Part shown: positions 23,801 to 35,800 of the stretch, one piece after another
Layout: every line of letters starts with the position of its first letter
Position numbering within the stretch: the first letter of the stretch is position 1
Assembly (NCBI GenBank): GCA_020002185.1
Contig: CM034535.1
Location: 70,900,612-70,964,611 of the forward strand
Origin: Paraescarpia echinospica
Taxonomy: Eukaryota > Annelida > Polychaeta > Sabellida > Siboglinidae
DNA length: 64,000 nt
Direction of reading: 5' to 3'
Position numbers and translations under genes: made by a program
The notes under the pieces: generated by a model
Databases searched by the model: none
Told to the model about the DNA's origin: nothing
Seen by the model: only the letters and a program-made list of their open reading frames with translations

Positions 23801-26800
23801 ATCTTTTAAGAGAGAGGAAAAACATAGAAAATCATAGACATATATTCTGCATTCCAACAACAAAATTAAGCTGCATAGTCAGACTCATAACATTCTAGAA
23901 AGAAAGTCATAGAATTACCTGAACTTTGATCTACCAGTACATGGCATCATAGTTTACCTTGGAAGGCCCTGGTTGGCAGCTAGTCCAATCAACCTGTTCA
24001 GTCAGCACATTGACTGTTGTATTTCATGGTCACTTGGCAATGCCAATAACACAAAATTTACACATGTACTAGATATGCAGTTGATTGCAGTTCCAACGGC
24101 CTGCATAATAATATGCACCAATACTGCAGATATTTGCTATGTCAGGATTACGGTAAAATAAAATTATATAATATATATATATGTATGTAAGGAGTGAGGA
24201 CTTCGAGTACTGAATACTTTTACATGAAGTTTATACAGGAATAATAAATAATTAAGTAGCAATGTGAAAAAATAATTATTATACTAAATTTGTCCAAACA
24301 TTTGATCACTTTGATGTTAAACCGTTATGGTTTGTGAAAATTATGCCAGCTAAATGTAAAACAGTTTGATGAGCATAATATTTCCTACCAAGCCGACCCA
24401 AGAAATATCTGTAGTCGTAAAGACAATACAAAACTACAACATTGTTAAGTTGAAGGAACAGGAGAATCATTTTGAGTTATAACATATATATTCAAAATGA
24501 AAGACGTGTAATCACTAGGCAGGATTGATTGATCACCTGTTTATTGAGTAGGTAGTCAAATGTACTATGCAGTAGTAGGTACACCTCTCTACATAGTCCA
24601 CCATTACTAGTGTCAATGGTGGCTGTAAACGACTGGCATGTAATTACTCACAATCTAACAAGTTAGCAGTCATAGTCATGGACCATTATTTATGACTTTA
24701 TGTCACATATAATTATGAATGCTACATGTGCAGCTAGCTCTTCGACTTCAAGTGCGGCTACTATTGCTGAATTTATTACTTGGTGCATTAATGTGTTTAA
24801 ATAATAAACTATACGTCAGCATCTACCAAATATATAGTTATGTAAATTATGCCGTACAGATTGTCTTGTTTTAATTATATATGTAAGTTAGATATTTGAA
24901 CTTCTTTGCATATAATGAATGTGTAATGTGTCCGGGGCACATACAGATTTATGTGCAGAATGACTGCATAATACTAAGTGTGATGAGGCATTTTTAAAAA
25001 CTGCAATTTGAAAAACTTTAAATTAACCACAATGGCTGATTTCTAGAGCTCCGACCGTTTATACGTGTACCTTTTATCAATAAATGCCTAGATTCAGTCC
25101 TAAAAAAAATTATTTTAAAATTAATAAAGGATGTACTGTTCAGGTTATACATAACGAGTGATAATTGTTGTGTTTAGCCTTTAGGTGTGGGTTTTCTCCC
25201 AAGTGGCTCTGTATTGATGTTCTCTCTTGATTTTTCTGGTGTCTTCCCTTCTGGTAGTTTCTGTATTGATCACTGTACAGGTTTAACACGTACCATTATG
25301 TACAGACAAGTTGTCTTGCAATCATCTCTTGCTGACTTCATTAATGGTAATATTATTCACTAGTATGCTATTAAGCATACCCGGTTAGTATAATTTTATC
25401 GGTCTGTAATTACAGTAATAATATGAAGTGTTATGCATTTACAGAACTGGTTCTATTGTCCAAATAATAGTCACTATGCTGTTCATTATTTCATAAAGGA
25501 ATAAAAATCATGGAATCATTTTGATAACCATTACACATACACGTTTTTAGGGCACCCTGCCTGGTTGGTCTGTTCATATTTTATTTATTTAAGTGAATTA
25601 CATACATCTATATCAATTGGGTGTTGCCAGGCCTTTGGGATTCTTCAAGTTTTGAACTTAGTGAAATTACCATCCATCTTTAGAAACTAATTATTGATTG
25701 AGCTAAGAATTAATTTAAATTATGAATTATTGGTGCATCAAAATAGGATTGGCATGTTCATAGATACTAGAACATTATTCTTGTGCGCATAACTAATTGT
25801 TGCCATTATTTTTATTTATTAACACTGTACATCAGCTTTGGAAAGCAAATTTTAGTTTTGTATGCCAGTAGCTGTTCCCTATGTCTTGTTGTGGTCTTAA
25901 TACCATTGTGCAACTTAAGTTTACGCTCATGTCATTCTTAAACTGAGTTAATTTACACTTGTTCATGAAAGGAGTAACTGATTATGTTTAACTGTTGAAG
26001 CAGGATGTACCATGATATGCGAGGCCCATGGGCGATAATAGACATATTATTAACTCAATGCCTGGACTCTGTTTATTTTGAAATTGAACCCATCTTTGAA
26101 GCTAGGGTTGGTAGTAGAACTACATTATCCTATGCAGTATGCAGATGTTCACTGAATCAGTTGCACTGTGTCCCATTTATTGTCTTAGACTTTGTTGGTA
26201 TTGGATGTGGGAACAAGCCAACATCCAAGCCCAAACATCAAAGCCAAGGAAATTCCAAGTAATCGCCATAAACTAATTAACTGCCAGTGTCAGACCGTTC
26301 TCATGATGTCATTACTATTCCAAAACACCTAAATTTGGAAAGTCATTGTATGATTGTTTAACGGTTTTGTTACGACTTACGTCGTTACGCCAGGAGTTAA
26401 GTACTGCTGATGTAATTTAGGCTTTTACTTTTAGCACCCTCTTTGATACTGTTGCCAGTGTGAAAAAATAATTCAACCTCAGCTGATACGTAAAGATGCC
26501 CCACTTATTTAGAAGTTAGATCCATGAATGATGTCAGGTGAAGAAAATCCTGTGTCTGTTCTACAACCAAGATGACCTCATTTGGGTGGAAAAGGAAAAT
26601 TGGTGCAACTGTGTTTGAGACTGTATCGAAGGTATTTGAAGAGAACAGTCAGGATGACGTGGATGTTGACATAGCTAGTGATGATGTTGACTGGATAAGT
26701 CTGGTGCGGAGGCCGAAGGTGATGACTGGAAGATGCTGCAGCTAAGAGCCAACGTCTGATGCAGGAGGGGTTAACATTGGCAGAGGCAGAGAGATATTGG

Positions 26801-29800
26801 GAAGCCAACTGCAACTTACACCAGCGGACGTGATCTACAAAATGAAAGCACAAGCCTACATGCAGCTGAATGAAGTCCTGCCAGCACTGAATGCCGCTAA
26901 GTGAACAGTTGAACTCAATGCCCTCTGGTGGACAGCTCATGAGACACTTGGTCGAGCCCAACTGAAGTCATAATGGCCATAAAGTGTTTCTGCCAAGCCA
27001 TCCACCTGTATCCCGCGAGTGAGGAACACTGGGAAGAAGACCTCAACTGGGCTGTCAGCCTGCTCACAAAGAGGACCCCTGTCCAAAACGAGATCCGCCA
27101 GTGTTTGGAGTCGTTCGATCAGCCCCGAATTGTTGAGTTGGACAGCGAGGAAGGCCGGGCTGTGGAGGTGAGACGGCACAGTGTACCTTCGGCCAACAGC
27201 ATTGACGTTAGTGCTACTACATTGAGCTGCTTGCCGGTGAATCACGTCGTCATGAGAGACTGATCTCATCACCGACAGTACAATATCATAAACTGTACAA
27301 CTAGCCGTCGTGGTATCACAACACGTATGCTTAAAGCAGGATGTCAGAATGAGACACTCAAGGCCCATTAACCCCAGTGACACACAAAACACAGCTGTTT
27401 TTTACAATTACATACTGTGCGTGTATTATGTCATACTGGTGGGTGGTGGGAATCAAAGGTTCCGTTTTGGATTTCAGTGTACGAAAGAAAGACGCATTTG
27501 AAATGTAAACAACAAATGAGTCACCTGTGGAGCGCAGTAGTGCAGTGGTAAGACCTTTGGACCCTCGACTGAGAGAACCTGGGTTCAAATCCTTTACTCA
27601 GCTGTATGAATGAGTACCTGGCTACAGACAGTGGTGGATATTTGTGTACGAATAGTCTTTGCGCATTAATTGCAGCATGGCTGAATGCTTCCCAGAGAAG
27701 TCGAGATGGTGTTCAATTGAACAGGTCTGCCAGGGAGTAGTGTGTAAAGTGCTTTGTGCAGTTCTGTGCTATATAAGAACTTACCTTTACTGTATCACAC
27801 ATGTGTATGTAGCAACAAATCCACATTCTTTGGTGATGTCATATACTGTAGCGAATCTGATTCTTGACTAGTTTCTAAAGGTCTGTTGATGCATAGGAAC
27901 ATCGATTGTTTTACATGTGGGGGCATGAGCGAAACCACAACAGAGCATACTTATTGTGATAAATATTGAAGAAGGGTAAATAAAAAAAAGGTGTAACAAA
28001 TAAATAATTACAGAAGCCCACATGTTACCACATCAAACTGGCAGTGTAATTAAACTATATATTTATAAAATATATAAATGTTTAAATAAATGTTAAGACA
28101 GTCATTCTGTTCATTCTATATATAAATTCATGGTACAATGAATGAAGCCTGACAGTGCCGTCATATAGTTTTAATGATGAGCATCCCCAATGGTTCCTTT
28201 TTATTTGCCTGCTTTATTTGTGTTTATTTGCTTAAACATGATGTGAGCCTTACCCATCCTCGCGTGCCAGGGGTCGCTGCTGTTGATTATGTCAGTGCCA
28301 GCCAGCAGTACCCCCTGGTTGATCGCTTTGCGAAATTCTTAATTTAAGCTCAGCCTATGAAATCGCTCACTATATCAGTGATTGGCGGCGAGTCAGGTGA
28401 TCATAATAAAACTAATTTTAACCAACCATGGCTCGTGTTACATTCATTTACATGCAGTGTTTAGGAAGTAGAAGCAATTTTTTGAATACACAATATTGAG
28501 ATTCCCAGAAGTCGTTTATCTGTCTTCAAATTGGGGCGGGTATTTGCGCTGTTCTCACGGGTGATGCAGTCGCGACTGGCAAAGTCAATTAGTAGTTTCA
28601 CTGGGCTAACTTCCTCATTTCACGTAGGAGATCTGCCAGGGTTAGTTTTGCAAGGCAAACAGCCCTGGCTTGCAAGGATGGCCTTACCACCACTAGTAAT
28701 CTGGATTGACCAATTTGTGAGTCCACTGAATGGGCAAGTTATATAATGCTTGTTATAACATCAGTCCTACAAATTATCAAGGATCAATAGCAAGTAATTA
28801 GGCCAATAATCAATAGCAACTGCATTGGAGATGTATGCATGGTTCACCTTACATAACCTGTTTCCAGAAGGAGCCAACAGATCAGCATGTCTATCACCAC
28901 TTCAGTAATAACATTTGATAAAATATATAATATTATGACAAATATAAGAAATGTAGCTGTGTACTGCCAGCAGCAATGTTTTTAAGCTGTGCTGCACACC
29001 AGAAAAAGGCAGCCTAGTGCTATTGTTCCATTGAGGCCTTGACTAATCTTTAATTGGTCACCGGGCCCAGGCAGAGTAGACACACTTGACCCCTGTTAGA
29101 CTAAACAGTTGCCTAAAACTTTTAAACTGTATCTTCAAAATTATTGATTTTCTATAATTGCAAGTTGTGTTTATTTTGATGTTCATTTATTTATTATAAA
29201 ATGGTGTGACTGTGGTTAAAGATGTATTGTCTGTAGAAACCTGTAGGTGACAAACATAGAAAATTAATATTCTGGACAACTATAGAGTGAAATATCCTAA
29301 ACTTTATTGATATCAAATGCATTCTACTGTTCTGTTTACGCTTGCCATGCCTTGTGTAGACTGGTACTGTGTAAATCAATTGTATCAATATAGACTAATA
29401 ATTACAGATTCACAATATAGTTGACACCTGAAACAACCAAATGTCAACCATTAGAAGAGTTGACATAGTTCCGCTATACACAAGCAAGAAATCTGTATTT
29501 GATTGAATCATTGTAGTGTCATCAGCATATAGTAGAACATACATTTTCTACATCATCATCACTAAGGTTGTTGTAAATTTCACCAGCTGCCATGTCAAGT
29601 CCGTTATAATTGTGATTAACAGTGTTCAAAATTATTCAGGTAAATAGCAAATAACAAAGGATACAAGTTTTCTCCTTGCCATACCTCTATATCACATGAG
29701 AAGAAGGCTGACACAGCCTGGCCCTCATTTATACATGATTTAGCATTTTTGTACATGTTGTATACAACTTTCAACACATTACCATTAATACCGCATGAAA

Positions 29801-32800
29801 TTATCTTAGACCACAGTGAGGACCGGTCTACTAAATCAACTGCTTTCTTATAATCGATGAAGGCACAATAAAGCCTTTTGCATCGAGACAAATACAATTC
29901 AACCAATACCCCTATCTGAACACTGCCTGTTCTTCACCTATTACATTCGCTTTGTTTAGGTATGTGGTCAGTCTGGTGTTCTGAACAATCACTAAGGATT
30001 AATGAAAACTTGTGCAGAATGTCACCCACTTGGCAGATTTTATTGATTTATTCAGCAATGAGGACACTGCTTAGGCCTCACTCTGGACACTCACTCACAG
30101 TGTTGTGTATTGTCTTAGTTGGTGCATTGAGCTTATCTACTTGACCATGAATCAGTGGTGGCTCTGGTTGTGTATTACACCCAGCTGTGGAGCTAAGATT
30201 CTCTGCCTGCTATTGTTTGATGGAAACTGTGACTAATGTGTAATTGGTCACTGGCAGTAGCTTGTGTCAACAGACAGCATTAAGCCACTAGACCCCTGTT
30301 AAACTGGACAGTTGCCTGTAGGTTTTAAACTGTGTCAAACAGTGAGTCTACCTTTTGCTCTCAAATAATCTGTCCTCTTAGTTTTACACATAAAGACATA
30401 ATCTGGCATAACTTGATAAGTCTTTGTAGCAGCACATTTGTACTTCCAGTGTATCATTGCAACATAACATACATATTACATACTGTGTGCCACATTTGAA
30501 TGTTGTGCATGTAATATTTCCATGCAATCCATTTGCATATACAATGTAAAACTTCAACAGCCGTTTTCTTCATTTTTACTTTTTGATCCCGACCATGTTC
30601 AATGCTCCATAACTTCGCCAATTTTTGTAGCAGTCATATTTTTTGAAACCGTATAAAGCACCCTACCAAACCTTTACAAGGATGTAAGAAAACAATGTTA
30701 CAATTTTTCCAACTTATCACTCATTTGGTCAGCCGGGCTCACATATAGACGTATTAGTCCAAAGGACTTCAGGGCCACTTGACCCATTTTTAATATAATT
30801 TGTTATCATTCTCCAATTAATTTTGTAAATGAAATATTTCATTTACCAATAGAATAGAATGCACTGGATCCAACATGGCACACAACCAAGTTTCTTTAGA
30901 AATACACTGAAGCATACAAGTGACATTGTGTGACAATGAGCACTGCATAGAGTGACATTGACCTCATCCTTGGGTGACATTTGTAGTCAGGCATAGTTAA
31001 TTGACATAGTTTACATTATTGACATCTATGACTCTAAGGCATTTGGTGCATGGTTCAGTGCATGCATGGCCAGTGGTTGGTTATATAACCCACACCAGTG
31101 CCTGCATTCTTGTGGCCAACTAGTAATCATGGTCTGATCTTTCTACCTTAGCCTCTCATTCTGATTGTAGGTAAATTGACTAAATTCAATGATGCTTCAG
31201 TAGACAATAGTGAACTTCACATTCAACAATTTGTCACACATGGGTCCACTCCCTTATCAGATATCTCTAAAGTTCACTTTGACATTGCCACGCTGCTACC
31301 ATTCTACACAATAGACCTATATAATATGCACCTTTGAGCTATGGTTTACAGACAAGGTAATGCAGCTAGCATTCTGTGTACGAGTACGTACAGTGTTCCT
31401 TTCAGTTCTGTTTTCATGCTGTTTGTAGTTTACATAATTACCAAATTTGTGTTTTCCAGTCACTTCAGTTTTATGCATCTTTATTCATTTTACTAAGATG
31501 TATAGATTTTTAAATAGTGGGTTCTGTTTTTTCGATTTTTTTATACTGCCAGCAATTTACATAGTCAGTGCTTAAATTGTGTGTCCCATTCATATAAACC
31601 CAGTATGAGAATTAGTGCATTCATATTTTTGTACTTTTACTCAAATTAATGTACATTTTAAATCCTTTGGGTGGGGTTTTCATGGATACAAGCCAAATGA
31701 TGCCATACTGTGAATGCCAAATTAATTATTAAATTCCTAATTTATTATTTTCTTTATTATTATACGTTTATGTCAGTCAGAACACCAAATTCAAATTTGT
31801 GTTGTAATCAGGCCTGGAGTAGTAGTAATATGTAATAGTAATAGTAATGATTACAAATATTGTAGTAATAGTTTGAGCAAAAACTCAATGTAATAATAAT
31901 AGGAAACAATGTAATAGTAATTGACCTATTACTTTTATATTACTATTGAACATTTCAGTTGAATTTCAACTACATAACAATTCAATCTAATTAGGTTGTA
32001 GATTCCACTAGTTTCTCCAGGTTTTATGGTTGTCCCCCTTGTCAACTTGAACATGGCCCTGGTGAAGTTTTACCTTAGAGTTTTATGAGCATTTACATAG
32101 CAAGAGACACTGGTACAGTGTGACTGCTGCATTGACTAATAGGATTAAACTGGGCTTTCACTGGTTTGAAGCCAGTTTTGCCAGGTGCCAACTTGCCAAC
32201 TACCCTTCTCAAGTAAGCCTATGGGTCCAGTGACTGCCTCCATGGTGCACACAATTGAGTCTAAACTACAGTAGGTGTGAAAAACATCCAGATGTATTTG
32301 TACTTGAGCCAATAATGAACTGTCCACCAGGCACCAAGCAGCAGTAGAGCAATGCGGTTTAATTAGACTAATATAATCCACTAAGCTATGTAGCATTGAC
32401 TATTGCTTTTGTCCTTCATTCCAGTATGGTATTTAAATATAAAATGGAACACATATGTTCCATAGTCAGTGCAGCTGGTAGATTGTACTAAATATGGTAT
32501 ATACTATATATATATATTTTGTTGTAAATATTTATGATGTTTTTAAATACTTTGTAATACTTCCCTAATGATGATGATGAAAGTACATGACATTCTTAAA
32601 TATTATTTCAAATACTTTGGGCATGGGTATCAATAAATGGCAAGTTAGATTATTTTATTCACCTGTCTTGTTTAATTTCTTGAAACTGTGAGTCAAACAA
32701 TTGTACTTATTGTATTTATGCAAACAGTGCATTATACCATAACATGTTCCGATGAAAAATGTAATCGTAATAGCTTCAAATGTAGTAGTATAGGAAGAAT

Positions 32801-35800
32801 AATAGGAATTCAGCATGTAATAGTAATAGGAAGGAAACAAAGTAATAGTAATAGATTACATTGCAATGTAATTTACCCCAAGCCTGGTTGTAATAAGATC
32901 TATGTCTATATTATCTACAGATGAACAATAGGACATAACTATTTTTATGTGAAGGAAAAATATAAGCATTACATATCTTTCAATTTGCAGTCATGGGACG
33001 TGTTCTTTCGCAACACGGATCGAGGAGCGCCTCCTGGTGCTGCCTACCAGCCACCGCCAGGTATAAGGACGGAAGTGTCCACGATGTCAGCGCCGATCAT
33101 TGCGGCACCCCAGTTTGACACGGAGAAGATGCTCACCACAAAAGTGATTGATGATCATCTTGCCGTGCAGGCAATCATCAGGTCATACCAGGTACACAGG
33201 ACATGTTTGTATTGGTCTCCATTATCTTTTGTGTGTAATATGGGATGTTAAAAAAAATATTTGTCAATCACAAAGTCTAATTTGCAGGTATTCTGATATG
33301 GTTTGAGTCACAAGATATCATATTCAACTAAACCAAAGCAAAATGATCCTATAGTTATAAATCTGTTTTATATTATTCAACAAACTATAGTTCACCATAT
33401 TTATGCTTAATTTGTACTTGACTAGAGTGATAGAAATATGTTTGATGCTTAGAACCTAAAGTGGGTGGTGGTTTGACCAATATGAAATGCTATATGTTTT
33501 TGGAACTTGGCTAATCTATGAGACCACCCGTAAATTGTTGTGAAGTCTGAGACTGACCCTGTGTTTGGTGACAGGTGGTGGGTCATCGGTTCGCCAATCT
33601 CAGTCCACTGAATATCTGTAACGCTGTCATCGACAGCAATTACGACACCATTACAGCTTATCACCAGCGTATGTCTGGATAAGGAAGACTAGCTTTAAGT
33701 AACTTCAGTAAGGGTACAACCAGAGCTTGTATGTTAAGATATTGTTGTGCTCCATTGAAAATTCCACTCAATTACATGATTTGGTTTAAACAGAAACAAC
33801 AGGTATGTCTGGATAAGGAAGACTAGCTTTAAGTAACTTCAGTAAGGGTACAACCAGAGCTTGTACGTCAAGATATTGTTGTGCTCCATTGAAAATTACA
33901 TGATTTGGTTTAAACAGAAACAACAGGTATGTCTGGATAAGGAAGACTAGCTTTAAGTAACTTCAGTAAGGGAACAACCAGAGCTTGTACGTCAAGATAT
34001 TGTTGTGCTCCATTGAAAATTCCACTCAATTACATGATTTGGTTTAAACAGAAACAACAGGTATGTCTGGATAAGGAAGACTAGCTTTAAGTAACTTCAG
34101 TAAGGGTACAACCAGAGCTTGTACGTCAAGATATTGTTGTGCTCCATTGAAAATTCCACTCAATTACATGATTTGGTTTAAACAGAAACAACAGGTATGT
34201 TTTGATGTATGTCTTGTCAACAGCCTGCAGTTGCGTTTTCATAAAATCCTATAATTTTGTCTCCAGAAATATGCCAGTTTCCCAGTGCAGTACTTTCTAA
34301 GGAAATAAAACATCCTAAAAAGAAGCTACTATGATATATGTCAAAATCCCTGGCATTTTATTGATATACCATTAATTTGGAAATAAATTAGTAACCTGTG
34401 CTCATTTTGTAGCTATGCAATGGTGATTTGTTAACTGCGCCACCATGTGTTGACATGTTGCACTAATGAGTGACTGATTTATGATCTTCATGCTCTGGCA
34501 TACCATACTGTAGTAATTAGTCTGACACTGGAGCACAGCTTTATAAGAGAAGTTCTTAGGCTAAGTTTGCTAGTGTTTGTGGTAAACTTTTATTGACGTT
34601 GTAATATGATCAAGTGTTTGTTGAGCCTGTTTCACACCATATATCTCATATCAGAGCACATTTCCATCCTTGCTGCATGGTAGCTTGTCATGCAGCTTGT
34701 TAGAGAGAAACGTAGTTATCATTTTAAAACCTCTGAGAAAGTCAAATATTGTAAATAATTAGTATCCTAACTCCATAACAATAAGGTTTCTTCCTATGGC
34801 ATATTTAAAATTGACATTCCACTTCTCTTTGGGTGAATACATAAAATTTTTTACAAGTACAAGATTTGGTTATACGAAATGTCACAATAAGAACTGTTAG
34901 ATGTATGCTAACATTAGGGTATTTATTTCTATGTCAAACTTCAAGGGAATAGTTGAAACATTTCTAAATGCACTGGAAAGGGCAGTTTTGACGGCTCTAG
35001 TATTTAAAGAAATATGGCAGGATATGTCCTAGATCCCCAAGGTATACTTTGTCATTTCAGCACTTGCCTTGTCCTACCCACCACCTAGGACATCACTTTA
35101 CCCAGGGGATGCACTGTACAACAGCCATAACAACTGATGCCATTTTAATTGTCATAAGTATCGCGATATGTAGCATATTGTGAGGGTGTTTTTTTATTAA
35201 TTATTCATTTTTTATGTAATATAATATTTTAATTAATGTTAATATATTAAGAATACTCATGTTATTATCTCTATCACCATTGTTCAGCAAGATCAGGAGA
35301 AGATGAAGACTGCATTTCAGACAAGGCAAAGTGACACTAGCCCCTGTCAACAAACGACAGTTTCTATGATATTGATTGTTTTGTAGGTGCGAGGACACTT
35401 CAAGGCTCAGCTCGACCCCCTCAACATATCCCGCACTAGTATCACTACAGACCATGTTGATGCCCTGTTGGCCACGTATAAGTATCATACAATTGGCCGG
35501 TATTATGAGTTGGGTAAGCCATCTATGCATTCTGCCTTGCATGGTGTATCAGTAATGCATACGGCTTTCAGGTTGTTTGGTGATTCCATTTTATTTTTGG
35601 TTCTTTTGAGCCATTTCTGGATTATTTGAAATTTAATCCATGTTTCTGCACCCTATTATATGTTTCCGCATTTTACACGGCTACTTTGCATGTTTCTGCT
35701 CTTTACACAGCTACTTTTCATGGTTCTGCATTTTACCACAGCTATTTTTCATGGTTCTGCACTTTACCTCAGCTACTTTGCATGTTTCTGCATTTTACCA

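Larger units (their letters stand above)
17437..26444 (+). repeat. ~9 kb duplicated block, copy 2
   Basis: Starts at the first base after the N gap and matches copy 1 to the shared GCACCCTCTTT, after which the sequences diverge completely. Its left limit is set by the gap, not by a visible breakpoint. See the finding on haplotype duplication. Confidence 0.97.
5839..32990 (+). other. OGDH intron 1 (27 kb)
   Basis: Bounded by GTCAGT after exon 1 and CAATTTGCAG before exon 2. It is by far the longest intron here, but its length is inflated by the 1000-N gap and by the ~9 kb block present twice. If the duplicate is an assembly artefact, the true intron is roughly 10 kb shorter or more. Confidence 0.9.
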
